A DNA stretch of 41,925 bases, taken from the NCBI RefSeq assembly GCF_000003605.2, contig NW_003147387.1, forward strand, positions 1 to 41,925. Direction: 5' to 3'. How positions within the stretch are numbered: position 1 is the stretch's first letter; every line of letters starts with the position of its first letter. The notes under the pieces were generated by a model that did no database searches, was not told the DNA's origin, and saw only the letters and a list, made by a program, of their open reading frames with translations. The stretch comes from Saccoglossus kowalevskii (taxonomy: Eukaryota > Hemichordata > Enteropneusta > Harrimaniidae). The position numbers and the translations under genes are program-made. Below are positions 1-13,145 of the stretch, piece by piece.

Positions 1-223
1 TCAGGCAGCGTTCCTCATAATGTATTTTGTATAACATAATTATTTGTCTAGCCTTTAATAACAAACCACCTAAGTTTCTGTAAGAAATTACACATAGTAC
101 ACAAAATCGAAAGATATTTGTTTTCCCACTTTACTCACCTTATCCGAAGTTGTGGTCACTGAAACGTATGTATTACACCACAACCATATGTCGAATTAAC
201 TCTGGTTTTTCTGCAGGCCGCAT

Positions 224-250
224 AAATCTTTCGCCTTTTACTAAAGATTT
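224..250. other. LINE target site in an inverted repeat (unit 1 example)
   Basis: Each satellite unit has AAATCTTT, an 11-base spacer and AAAGATTT, a perfect 8-bp inverted repeat at 224-231 and 243-250 in the first unit. Comparing empty units with the occupied ones shows that LINEs C, D and E sit between the bases equivalent to 230 and 231, one base from the inner end of the left arm. An insertion therefore splits this palindrome. Every empty unit in the window keeps the site. The role of the palindrome in target recognition is inferred. Confidence 0.8.
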
Positions 251-280
251 CCGTGTAGAGGAACAACTAATGAGTCTATA

Positions 281-314
281 ATCAAATTTTTGATAACCCC
301 GCTCAATTGCGGGG
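281..314. other. Tandem short hairpins in the satellite unit (unit 1 example)
   Basis: Two perfect inverted repeats lie side by side: ATCAAA-TT-TTTGAT at 281-294 and CCCCGC-TCAATT-GCGGGG at 297-314. They are kept in nearly all units of both arrays; one unit has GGGGTG instead of GGGGCG just after the second stem. The layout resembles a stem-loop terminator or a transposon-end hairpin, but no function can be assigned. Confidence 0.6.
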
Positions 315-354
315 CGATAAATAAACAAATATTAGAAATAATTGAATCGGCAAC

Positions 355-375
355 CTGAATATGTACGATATTCAG
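355..375. other. 8-bp palindrome in the satellite unit (unit 1 example)
   Basis: CTGAATAT, a 5-base loop and ATATTCAG form a perfect inverted repeat. It is conserved in every unit on both sides of the inversion. Confidence 0.6.
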
Positions 376-733
376 ATGACCAAATCTTTCAGTATCCAAA
401 TTTCGACGATGGCCAGGCTCTATGGGGCGGGTTTACAACAGACGGGCAGGTTTCATGACTGTCTAATCAGGCCCGGGTATGCTTGGGCAAAATTCAACAT
501 CGCCGTTTTTTGTTTGTTTGTTTTTTTCATTTTTATTTCACAGATTACTTCCAATTGGCGGATCTTTGTGGCCGGGCACTGACCTTCTGTAGAAATTTAC
601 ACTTTGGTTTGATAGCTCATCAAATTCGCACGAGTTGCGCCCTCTACCAGCGGATACAGGGATATGTTGAAGTAGCTGTCGACTGAAAGGGCAAGTTATT
701 AAAAAAATCATGAAGGTAAACTATTAATTACAT

Positions 734-748
734 TGTTGACTATCAACA
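734..748. other. 6-bp palindrome in the satellite unit (unit 1 example)
   Basis: TGTTGA-CTA-TCAACA, a perfect short inverted repeat kept in all units inspected. Function unknown. Confidence 0.45.
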
Positions 749-901
749 GTTTGTACTGACTGGCAGCTAAACTTTGAAGTGCTATATGCTAAAACAATGT
801 TACAATCATACTGGACATTATGACGAAAAGAAATCTAAGATTACTTATAATATCCGAAATGACGAGACGGTTTTCACTTTGAACAACATTGTTACAGTAT
901 C

Positions 902-919
902 GTCGCTATAGAGCGCGAC
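902..919. other. 5-bp inverted repeat in the satellite unit (unit 1 example)
   Basis: GTCGC at 902-906 and GCGAC at 915-919 flank an 8-base loop and recur in all units inspected. With the other palindromes it makes the satellite unusually rich in potential hairpins for its AT content. Function unknown. Confidence 0.4.
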
Positions 920-3900
920 TTAAACGTTTATTGGTCAGAAAGCAGGGGCAAATTATGTATTTCTCATATTCAAGGCAGCGTTCCTCATAATGTATTTTGT
1001 ATAACATAATTATTTGTCTAGCCTTTAATAACAAACCACCTAAGTTTCTGTAAGAAATTACACATAGTACACAAAATCGAAAGATATTTGTTTTCCCACT
1101 TTACTCACCTTATCCGAAGTTGTGGTCACTGAAACGTATGTATTACACCACAACCATATGTCGAATTAACTCTGGTTTTTCTGCAGGCCGCATAAATCTT
1201 TCGCCTTTTACTAAAGATTTCCGTGCAGAGGAACAACTAATGAGTCTATAATCAAATTTTTGATAACCCCGCTCAATTGCGGGGCGATAAATAAACAAAT
1301 ATTTGAAATAATTGAATCGGCAACCTGAATATGTACGATATTCAGATGACCAAATCTTTCAGTATCCAAATTTCGACGATGGCCAGGCTCTATCGGGCGG
1401 GTTTACAACAGACGGGCAGGTTTCATGACTGTCTAATCAGGCCCGGGTATGCTTGGGCAAAATTCAACATCGCCGTTTTTTGTTTGTTTGTTTTTTTCAT
1501 TTTTATTTCACAGATTACTTCCAATTGGCGGATCTTTGTGGCCGGGCACTGACCTTCTGTAGAAATTTACACTTTGGTTTGATAGCTCATCAAATTCGCA
1601 CGAGTTGCGCCCTCTACCAGCGGATACAGGGATATGTTGAAGTAGCTGTCGACTGAAAGGGCAAGTTATTAAAAAAATCATGAAGGTAAACTATTAATTA
1701 CATTGTTGACTATCAACAGTTTGTACTGACTGGCAGCTAAACTTTGAAGTGCTATATGCTAAAACAATGTTACAATCATACTGGACATTATGCCGAAAAG
1801 AAATCTAAGATTAATTATAATATCCGAAATGACGAGACGGTTTTCACTTTGAACAACATTGTTACAGTATCGTCGCTATAGAGCGCGACTTAAACGTTTA
1901 TTGGTCAGAAAGCAGGGGCAAATTATGTATTTCTCATATTCAAGGCAGCGTTCCTCATAATGTATTTTGTATAACATAATTATTTGTCTAGCCTTTAATA
2001 ACAAACCACCTAAGTTTCTGTAAGAAATTACACATAGTACACAAAATCGAAATATATTTGTTTTCCCACTTTACTCACCTTATCCGAAGTTGTAGTCACT
2101 GAAACGTATGTATTACACCACAACCATATGTCGAATTAACTCTGGTTTTTCTGCAGGCCGCATAAATCTTTCGCCTTTTACTAAAGATTTCCGTGCAGAG
2201 GAACAACTAATGAGTCTATAATCAAATTTTTGATAACCCCGCTCAATTGCGGGGCGATAAATAAACAAATATTAGAAATAATTGAATCGGCAACCTGAAT
2301 ATGTACGATATTCAGATGACCAAATCTTTCAGTATCCAAATTTCGACGATGGCCAGGCTCTATCGGGCGGGTTTACAACAGACGGGCAGGTTTCATGACT
2401 GTCTAATCAGGCCCGGGTATGCTTGGGCAAAATTCAACATCGCCGTTTTTTGTTTGTTTGTTTTTTTCATTTTTATTTCACAGATTACTTCCAATTGGCG
2501 GATCTTTGTGGCCGGGCACTGACCTTCTGTAGAAATTTACACTTTGGTTTGATAGCTCATCAAATTCGCACGAGTTGCGCCCTCTACCAGCGGATACAGG
2601 GATATGTTGAAGTAGCTGTCGACTGAAAGGGCAAGTTATTAAAAAAATCATGAAGGTAAACTATTAATTACATTGTTGACTATCAACAGTTTGTACTGAC
2701 TGGCAGCTAAACTTTGAAGTGCTATATGCTAAAACAATGTTACAATCATACTGGACATTATGCCGAAAAGAAATCTAAGATTAATTATAATATCCGAAAT
2801 GACGAGACGGTTTTCACTTTGAACAACATTGTTACAGTATCGTCGCTATAGAGCGCGACTTAAACGTTTATTGGTCAGAAAGCAGGGGCAAATTATGTAT
2901 TTCTCATATTCAAGGCAGCGTTCCTCATAATGTATTTTGTATAACATAATTATTTGTCTAGCCTTTAATAACAAACCACCTAAGTTTCTGTAAGAAATTA
3001 CACATAGTACACAAAATCGAAAGATATTTGTTTTCCCACTTTACTCACCTTATCCGAAGTTGTGGTCACTGAAACGTATGTATTACACCACAACCATATG
3101 TCGAATTAACTCTGGTTTTTCTGCAGGCCGCATAAATCTTTCGCCTTTTACTAAAGATTTCCGTGCAGAGGAACAACTAATGAGTCTATAATCAAATTTT
3201 TGATAACCCCGCTCAATTGCGGGGCGATAAATAAACAAATATTAGAAATAATTGAATCGGCAACCTGAATATGTACGATATTCAGATGACCAAATCTTTC
3301 AGTATCCAAATTTCGACGATGGCCAGGCTCTATCGGGCGGGTTTACAACAGACGGGCAGGTTTCATGACTGTCTAATCAGGCCCGGGTATGCTTGGGCAA
3401 AATTCAACATCGCCGTTTTTTGTTTGTTTGTTTTTTTTCATTTTTATTTCACAGATTACTTCCAATTGGCGGATCTTTGTGGCCGGGCACTGACCTTCTG
3501 TAGAAATTTACACTTTGGTTTGATAGCTCATCAAATTCGCACGAGTTGCGCCCTCTACCAGCGGATACAGGGATATGTTGAAGTAGCTGTCGACTGAAAG
3601 GGCAAGTTATTAAAAAAATCATGAAGGTAAACTATTAATTACATTGTTGACTATCAACAGTTTGTACTGACTGGCAGCTAAACTTTGAAGTGCTATATGC
3701 TAAAACAATGTTACAATCATACTGGACATTATGCCGAAAAGAAATCTAAGATTAATTATAATATCCGAAATGACGAGACGGTTTTCACTTTGAACAAAAT
3801 TGTTACAGTATCGTCGCTATAGAGCGCGACTTAAACGTTTATTGGTCAGAAAGCAGGGGCAAATTATGTATTTCTCATATTCAAGGCAGCGTTCCTCATA

Positions 3901-6900
3901 ATGTATTTTGTATAACATAATTATTTGTCTAGCCTTTAATAACAAACCACCTAAGTTTCTGTAAGAAATTACACATAGTACACAAAATCGAAAGATATTT
4001 GTTTTCCCACTTTACTCACCTTATCCGAAGTTGTGGTCACTGAAACGTATGTATTACACCACAACCATATGTCGAATTAACTCTGGTTTTTCTGCAGCCG
4101 CATAAATCTTTCGCCTTTTACTAAAGATTTCCGTGCAGAGGACAACTAATGAGTCTATAATCAAATTTTTGATAACCCCGCTCAATTGCGGGGCGATAAA
4201 TAAACAAATATTAGAAATAATTGAATCGGCAACCTGAATATGTACGATATTCAGATGACCAAATCTTTCAGTATCCAAATTTCGACGATGGCCAGGCTCT
4301 ATCGGGCGGGTTTACAACAGACGGGCAGGTTTCATGACTGTCTAATCAGGCCCGGGTATGCTTGGGCAAAATTCAACATCGCCGTTTTTTGTTTGTTTGT
4401 TTTTTTTCATTTTTATTTCACAGATTACTTCCAATTGGCGGATCTTTGTGGCCGGGCACTGACCTTCTGTAGAAATTTACACTTTGGTTTGATAGCTCAT
4501 CAAATTCGCACGAGTTGCGCCCTCTACCAGCGGATACAGGGATATGTTGAAGTAGCTGTCGACTGAAAGGGCAAGTTATTAAAAAAATCATGAAGGTAAA
4601 CTATTAATTACATTGTTGACTATCAACAGTTTGTACTGACTGGCAGCTAAACTTTGAAGTGCTATATGCTAAAACAATGTTACAATCATACTGGACATTA
4701 TGCCGAAAAGAAATCTAAGATTAATTATAATATCCGAAATGACGAGACGGTTTTCACTTTGAACAAAATTGTTACAGTATCGTCGCTATAGAGCGCGACT
4801 TAAACGTTTATTGGTCAGAAAGCAGGGGCAAATTATGTATTTCTCATATTCAAGGCAGCGTTCCTCATAATGTATTTTGTATAACATAATTATTTGTCTA
4901 GCCTTTAATAACAAACCACCTAAGTTTCTGTAAGAAATTACACATAGTACACAAAATCGAAAGATATTTGTTTTCCCACTTTACTCACCTTATCCGAAGT
5001 TGTGGTCACTGAAACGTATGTATTACACCACAACCATATGTCGAATTAACTCTGGTTTTTCTGCAGGCCGCATAAATCTTTCGCCTTTTACTAAAGATTT
5101 CCGTGCAGAGGAACAACTAATGAGTCTATAATCAAATTTTTGATAACCCCGCTCAATTGCGGGGCGATAAATAAACAAATATTAGAAATAATTGAATCGG
5201 CAACCTGAATATGTACGATATTCAGATGACCAAATCTTTCAGTATCCAAATTTCGACGATGGCCAGGCTCTATCGGGCGGGTTTACAACAGACGGGCAGG
5301 TTTCATGACTGTCTAATCAGGCCCGGGTATGCTTGGGCAAAATTCAACATCGCCGTTTTTTGTTTGTTTGTTTTTTTCATTTTTATTTCACAGATTACTT
5401 CCAATTGGCGGATCTTTGTGGCCGGGCACTGACCTTCTGTAGAAATTTACACTTTGGTTTGATAGCTCATCAAATTCGCACGAGTTGCGCCCTCTACCAG
5501 CGGATACAGGGATATGTTGAAGTAGCTGTCGACTGAAAGGGCAAGTTATTAAAAAAATCATGAAGGTAAACTATTAATTACATTGTTGACTATCAACAGT
5601 TTGTACTGACTGGCAGCTAAACTTTGAAGTGCTATATGCTAAAACAATGTTACAATCATACTGGACATTATGCCGAAAAGAAATCTAAGATTAATTATAA
5701 TATCCGAAATGACGAGACGGTTTTCACTTTGAACAACATTGTTACAGTATCGTCGCTATAGAGCGCGACTTAAACGTTTATTGGTCAGAAAGCAGGGGCA
5801 AATTATGTATTTCTCATATTCAAGGCAGCGTTCCTCATAATGTATTTTGTATAACATAATTATTTGTCTAGCCTTTAATAACAAACCACCTAAGTTTCTG
5901 TAAGAAATTACACATAGTACACAAAATCGAAAGATATTTGTTTTCCCACTTTACTCACCTTATCCGAAGTTGTGGTCACTGAAACGTATGTATTACACCA
6001 CAACCATATGTCGAATTAACTCTGGTTTTTCTGCAGGCCGCATAAATCTTTCGCCTTTTACTAAAGATTTCCGTGCAGAGGAACAACTAATGAGTCTATA
6101 ATCAAATTTTTGATAACCCCGCTCAATTGCGGGGCGATAAATAAACAAATATTAGAAATAATTGAATCGGCAACCTGAATATGTACGATATTCAGATGAC
6201 CAAATCTTTCAGTATCCAAATTTCGACGATGGCCAGGCTCTATCGGGCGGGTTTACAACAGACGGGCAGGTTTCATGACTGTCTAATCAGGCCCGGGTAT
6301 GCTTGGGCAAAATTCAACATCGCCGTTTTTTGTTTGTTTGTTTTTTTCATTTTTATTTCACAGATTACTTCCAATTGGCGGATCTTTGTGGCCGGGCACT
6401 GACCTTCTGTAGAAATTTACACTTTGGTTTGATAGCTCATCAAATTCGCACGAGTTGCGCCCTCTACCAGCGGATACAGGGATATGTTGAAGTAGCTGTC
6501 GACTGAAAGGGCAAGTTATTAAAAAAATCATGAAGGTAAACTATTAATTACATTGTTGACTATCAACAGTTTGTACTGACTGGCAGCTAAACTTTAAAGT
6601 GCTATATGCTAAAACAATGTTACAATCATACTGGACATTATGCCGAAAAGAAATCTAAGATTAATTATAATATCCGAAATGACGAGACGGTTTTCACTTT
6701 GAACAACATTGTTACAGTATCGTCGCTATAGAGCGCGACTTAAACGTTTATTGGTCAGAAAGCAGGGGCAAATTATGTATTTCTCATATTCAAGGCAGCG
6801 TTCCTCATAATGTATTTTGTATAACATAATTATTTGTCTAGCCTTTAATAACAAACCACCTAAGTTTCTGTAAGAAATTACACATAGTACACAAAATCGA

Positions 6901-9900
6901 AAGATATTTGTTTTCCCACTTTACTCACCTTATCCGAAGTTGTGGTCACTGAAACGTATGTATTACACCACAACCATATGTCGAATTAACTCTGGTTTTT
7001 CTGCAGGCCGCATAAATCTTTCGTCTTTTACTAAAGATTTCCGTGCAGAGGAACAACTAATGAGTCTATAATCAAATTTTTGATAACCCCGCTCAATTGC
7101 GGGGCGATAAATAAACAAATATTAGAAATAATTGAATCGGCAACCTGAATATGTACGATATTCAGATGACCAAATCTTTCAGTATCCAAATTTCGACGAT
7201 GGCCAGGCTCTATCGGGCGGGTTTACAACAGACGGGCAGTTTCATGACTGTCTAATCAGGCCCGGGTATGCTTGGGCAAAATTCAACATCGCCGTTTTTG
7301 TTTGTTTGTTTTTTCATTTTTATTTCACAGATTACTTCCAATTGGCGGATCTTTGTGGCCGGGCACTGACCTTCTGTAGAAATTTACACTTTGGTTTGAT
7401 AGCTCATCAAATTCGCACGAGTTGCGCCCTCTACCAGCGGATACAGGGATATGTTGAAGTAGCTGTCGACTGAAAGGGCAAGTTATTAAAAAAATCATGA
7501 AGGTAAACTATTAATTACATTGTTGACTATCAACAGTTTGTACTGACTGGCAGCTAAACTTTGAAGTGCTATATGCTAAAACAATGTTACAATCATACTG
7601 GACATTATGCCGAAAAGAAATCTAAGATTAATTATAATATCCGAAATGACGAGACGGTTTTCACTTTGAACAACATTGTTACAGTATCGTCGCTATAGAG
7701 CGCGACTTAAACGTTTATTGGTCAGAAAGCAGGGGCAAATTATGTATTTCTCATATTCAAGGCAGCGTTCCTCATAATGTATTTTGTATAACATAATTAT
7801 TTGTCTAGCCTTTAATAACAAACCACCTAAGTTTCTGTAAGAAATTACACATAGTACACAAAATCGAAAGATATTTGTTTTCCCACTTTACTCACCTTAT
7901 CCGAAGTTGTGGTCACTGAAACGTATGTATTACACCACAACCATATGTCGAATTAACCCTGGTTTTTCTGCAGGCCGCATAAATCTTTCGCCTTTTACTA
8001 AAGATTTCCGTGCAGAGGAACAACTAATGAGTCTATAATCAAATTTTTGATAACCCCGCTCAATTGCGGGGTGATAAATAAACAAATATTAGAAATAATT
8101 GAATCGGCAACCTGAATATGTACGATATTCAGATGACCAAATCTTTCAGTATCCAAATTTCGACGATGGCCAGGCTCTATCGGGCGGGTTTACAACAGAC
8201 GGGCAGGTTTCATGACTGTCTAATCAGGCCCGGGTATGCTTGGGCAAAATTCAACATCGCCGTTTTTTGTTCGTTTGTTTTTTTTCATTTTTATTTCACA
8301 GATTACTTCCAATTGGCGGATCTTTGTGGCCGGGCACTGACCTTCTGTAGAAATTTACACTTTGGTTTGATAGCTCATCAAATTCGCACGAGTTGTGCCC
8401 TCTACCAGCGGATACAGGGATATGTTGAAGTAGCTGTCGACTGAAAGGGCAAGTTATTAAAAAAATCATGAAGGTAAACTATTAATTACATTGTTGACTA
8501 TCAACAGTTTGTACTGACTGGCAGCTAAACTTTGAAGTGCTATATGCTAAAACAATGTTACAATCATACTGGACATTATGCCGAAAAGAAATCTAAGATT
8601 AATTATAATATCCGAAATGACGAGACGGTTTTCACTTTGAACAACATTGTTACAGTATCGTCGCTATAGAGCGCGACTTAAACGTTTATTGGTCAGAAAG
8701 CAGGGGCAAATTATGTATTTCTCATATTCAAGGCAGCGTTCCTCATAATGTATTTTGTATAACATAATTATTTGTCTAGCCTTTAATAACAAACCACCTA
8801 AGTTTATGTAAGAAATTACACATAGTACACAAAATCGAAAGATATTTGTTTTCCCACTTTACTTCACCTTATCCGAAGTTGTAGTCACTGAAACGTATGT
8901 ATTACACCACAACCATATGTCGAATTAACTCTGGTTTTTCTGCAGGCCGCATAAATCCTTCGCCTTTTACTAAAGATTTCCGTGCAGAGGAACAACTAAT
9001 GAGTCTATAATCAAATTTTTGATAACCCCGCTCAATTGCGGGGCGATAAATAAACAAATATTAGAAATAATTGAATCGGCAACCTGAATATGTACGATAT
9101 TCAGATGACCAAATCTTTCAGTATCCAAATTTCGACGAAGGCCAGGCTCTATCGGGCGGGTTTACAACAGACGGGCAGGTTTCATGACTGTCTAATCAGG
9201 CCCGGGTATGCTTGGGCAAAATTCAACATCGCCGTTTTTTGTTTGTTTGTTTTTTTCATTTTTATTTCACAGATTACTTCCAATTGGCGCATCTTTGTGG
9301 CCGGGCACTGACCTTCTGTAGAAATTTACACTTTGGTTTGATAGCTCATCAAATTCGCACGAGTTGCGCCCTCTACCAGCGGATACAGGGATATGTTGAA
9401 GTAGCTGTCGACTGAAAGGGCAAGTTATTAAAAAAATCATGAAGGTAAACTATTAATTACATTGTTGACTATCAACAGTTTGTACTGACTGGCAGCTAAA
9501 CTTTGAAGTGCTATATGCTAAAACAATGTTACAATCATACTGGACATTATGCCGAAAAGAAATCTAAGATTAATTATAATATCCGAAATGACAAGACGGT
9601 TTTCACTTTGAACAACATTGTTACAGTATCGTCGCTATAGAGCGCGACTTAAACGTTTATTGGTCAGAAAGCAGGGGCAAATTATGTATTTCTCATATTC
9701 AAGGCAGCGTTCCTCATAATGTATTTTGTATAACATAATTATTTGTCTAGCCTTTAATAACAAACCACCTAAGTTTCTGTAAGAAATTACACATAGTACA
9801 CAAAATCGAAAGATATTTGTTTTCCCACTTTACTCACCTTATCCGAAGTTGTGGTCACTGAAACGTATGTATTACACCACAACCATATGTCGAATTAACT

Positions 9901-12837
9901 CTGGTTTTTCTGCAGACCGCATAAATCTTTCGCCTTTTACTAAAGATTTCCGTGCAGAGGAACAACTAATGAGTCTATAATCAAATTTTTGATAACCCCG
10001 CTCAATTGCGGGGCGATAAATAAACAAATATTAGAAATAATTGAATCGGCAACCTGAATATGTACGATATTCAGATGACCAAATCTTTCAGTATCCAAAT
10101 TTCGACGATGGCCAGGCTCTATAGGGCGGGTTTACAACAGACGGGCAGGTTTCATGACTGTCTAATCAGGCCCGGGTATGCTTGGGCAAAATTCAACATC
10201 GCCGTTTTTTGTTTGTTTGTTTTTTTCATTTTTATTTCACAGATTACTTCCAATTGGCGGATCTTTGTGGCCGGGCACTGACCTTCCGTAGAAATTTACA
10301 CTTTGGTTTGATAGCTCATCAAATTCGCACGAGTTGCGCCCTCTACCAGCGGATACAGGGATATGTTGAAGTAGCTGTCGACTGAAAGGGCAAGTTATTA
10401 AAAAAATCATGAAGGTAAACTATTAATTACATTGTTGACTATCAACAGTTTGTACTGACTGGCAGCTAAACTTTAAAGTGCTATATGCTAAAACAATGTT
10501 ACAATCATACTGGACATTATGCCGAAAAGAAATCTAAGATTAATTATAATATCCGAAATGACGAGACGATTTTCACTTTGAACAACATTGTTACAGTATC
10601 GTCGCTATAGAGCGCGACTTAAACGTTTATTGGTCAGAAAGCAGGGGCAAATTATGTATTTCTCATATTCAAGGCAGCGTTTCTCATAATGTATTTTGTA
10701 TAACATAATTATTTGTCTAGCCTTTAATAACAAACCACCTAAGTTTCTGTAAGAAATTACACATAGTACACAAAATCGAAAGATATTTGTTTTCCCACTT
10801 TACTCACCTTATCCGAAGTTGTGGTCACTGAAACGTATGTATTACACCACAACCATATGTCGAATTAACTCTGGTTTTTCTGCAGACCGCATAAATCTTT
10901 CGCCTTTTACTAAAGATTTCCGTGCAGAGGAACAACTAATGAGTCTATAATCAAATTTTTGATAACCCCGCTCAATTGCGGGGCGATAAATAAACAAATA
11001 TTAGAAATAATTGAATCGGCAACCTGAATATGTACGATATTCAGATGACCAAATCTTTCAGTATCCAAATTTCGACGATGGCCAGGCTCTATCGGGCGGG
11101 TTTACAACAGACGGGCAGGTTTCATGACTGTCTAATCAGGCCCGGGTATGCTTGGGCAAAATTCAACATCGCCGTTTTTTGTTTGTTTGTTTTTTTCATT
11201 TTTATTTCACAGATTACTTCCAATTGGCGGATCTTTGTGGCCGGGCACTGACCTTCCGTAGAAATTTACACTTTGGTTTGATAGCTCATCAAATTCGCAC
11301 GAGTTGCGCCCTCTACCAGCGGATACAGGGATATGTTGAAGTAGCTGTCGACTGAAAGGGCAAGTTATTAAAAAAATCATGAAGGTAAACTATTAATTAC
11401 ATTGTTGACTATCAACAGTTTGTACTGACTGGCAGCTAAACTTTAAAGTGCTATATGCTAAAACAATGTTACAATCATACTGGACATTATGCCGAAAAGA
11501 AATCTAAGATTAATTATAATATCCGAAATGACGAGACGATTTTCACTTTGAACAACATTGTTACAGTATCGTCGCTATAGAGCGCGACTTAAACGTTTAT
11601 TGGTCAGAAAGCAGGGGCAAATTATGTATTTCTCATATTCAAGGCAGCGTTTCTCATAATGTATTTTGTATAACATAATTATTTGTCTAGCCTTTAATAA
11701 CAAACCACCTAAGTTTCTGTAAGAAATTACACATAGTACACAAAATCGAAAGATATTTGTTTTCCCACTTTACTCACCTTATCCGAAGTTGTGGTCACTG
11801 AAACGTATGTATTACACCACAACCATATGTCGAATTAACTCTGGTTTTTCTGCAGACCGCATAAATCTTTCGCCTTTTACTAAAGATTTCCGTGCAGAGG
11901 AACAACTAATGAGTCTATAATCAAATTTTTGATAACCCCGCTCAATTGCGGGGCGATAAATAAACAAATATTAGAAATAATTGAATCGGCAACCTGAATA
12001 TGTACGATATTCAGATGACCAAATCTTTCAGTATCCAAATTTCGACGATGGCCAGGCTCTATCGGGCGGGTTTACAACAGACGGGCAGGTTTCATGACTG
12101 TCTAATCAGGCCCGGGTATGCTTGGGCAAAATTCAACATCGCCGTTTTTTGTTTGTTTGTTTTTTTCATTTTTATTTCACAGATTACTTCCAATTGGCGG
12201 ATCTTTGTGGCCGGGCACTGACCTTCCGTAGAAATTTACACTTTGGTTTGATAGCTCATCAAATTCGCACGAGTTGCGCCCTCTACCAGCGGATACAGGG
12301 ATATGTTGAAGTAGCTGTCGACTGAAAGGGCAAGTTATTAAAAAAATCATGAAGGTAAACTATTAATTACATTGTTGACTATCAACAGTTTGTACTGACT
12401 GGCAGCTAAACTTTAAAGTGCTATATGCTAAAACAATGTTACAATCATACTGGACATTATGCCGAAAAGAAATCTAAGATTAATTATAATATCCGAAATG
12501 ACGAGACGATTTTCACTTTGAACAACATTGTTACAGTATCGTCGCTATAGAGCGCGACTTAAACGTTTATTGGTCAGAAAGCAGGGGCAAATTATGTATT
12601 TCTCATATTCAAGGCAGCGTTTCTCATAATGTATTTTGTATAACATAATTATTTGTCTAGCCTTTAATAACAAACCACCTAAGTTTCTGTAAGAAATTAC
12701 ACATAGTACACAAAATCGAAAGATATTTGTTTTCCCACTTTACTCACCTTATCCGAAGTTGTGGTCACTGAAACGTATGTATTACACCACAACCATATGT
12801 CGAATTAACTCTGGTTTTTCTGCAGACCGCATAAATC

Positions 12838-13145
12838 GTCGTTGGATGCCGGAGCTATTCTTCACTTCAGGTTTACCTGTACCGAGTGGTGTATTCTGTG
12901 TTTGCAGCCTAATCGTACAAGTCACAACCGGACGCTGAAGCCGTTCTTCAATTCAAGGTCACCTGTGTTGAGTGCTGTGTCCTGATTGCTGTTTGGTTCG
13001 TTAGCTTTTCCCTGCTTTTTTTTGCTCTGTGTTTGCTCTCCTTTTGGCGTCTGCTGTTCCTCTGCCCATAGTCAAATAGACTATTGGGCTGAGGGGCCCT
13101 CCCCTCTTCTCCATTCCTGTTTCTTTCTCACTACGTTTGGCTGCC
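12838..13145 (+). promoter_or_regulatory. 5' UTR of LINE A, with an internal repeat and hairpins
   Basis: This is the 308 bases before the ORF1 ATG. A 42-base stretch at 12857-12898 recurs imperfectly at 12943-12984, an 86-base period that recalls monomeric promoter repeats of other LINEs. At 13064-13089 there is a strong hairpin: GCCCA and TAGTC pair with GACTA and TGGGC, with one bulged T. A second 6-bp hairpin, GAGGGG-CCCT-CCCCTC, lies at 13091-13106, about 40 bases before the ATG. The region just before the ATG is pyrimidine-rich. Internal promoter activity is expected for a LINE 5' UTR but is not shown by the sequence. Confidence 0.6.

Larger units (their letters stand above)
1..12837 (+). 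repeat. 970-bp tandem satellite array, direct orientation (13 units plus a partial)
   Basis: The same sequence recurs head to tail with a period of 970 bp (969-972 where single-base indels occur). A landmark ATG at the CTGAATAT palindrome recurs at 361, 1331, 2301, 3271, 4240, 5211, 6181, 7151, 8118, 9090, 10060, 11030 and 12000. Units differ by a few substitutions and by the length of a T-run (7 or 8 T). The unit near 7130-7330 has several 1-base losses, and the unit near 3880-4850 has lost single bases near 4098 and 4142. Units from about 9.9 kb onward share a distinct set of variants (see findings). No unit has a long conserved reading frame. The unit is AT-rich and contains several short perfect inverted repeats. 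The array ends at 12837, where LINE A begins inside the target site. I recognise no known satellite family; function unknown. Confidence 0.97.

Noticed and set aside
361..686. Recurring satellite ORFs of 73, 67 and 108 aa (one set per unit)
   Set aside because: They are one sequence in two frames joined or split by a T7/T8 run. The frame is not conserved between units, no domain is seen, and copies are near identical only because the satellite is.
1..970. Satellite as a 5S rRNA, snRNA, tRNA or histone gene repeat (usual Tx1 targets)
   Set aside because: No 5S, U2, U1 or tRNA box sequences and no histone frame found on either strand of the unit.
4054..4278. 74-aa ORF on the minus strand of the fifth satellite unit
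   Set aside because: It exists only because that unit lost single bases; the other units stop or shift here.
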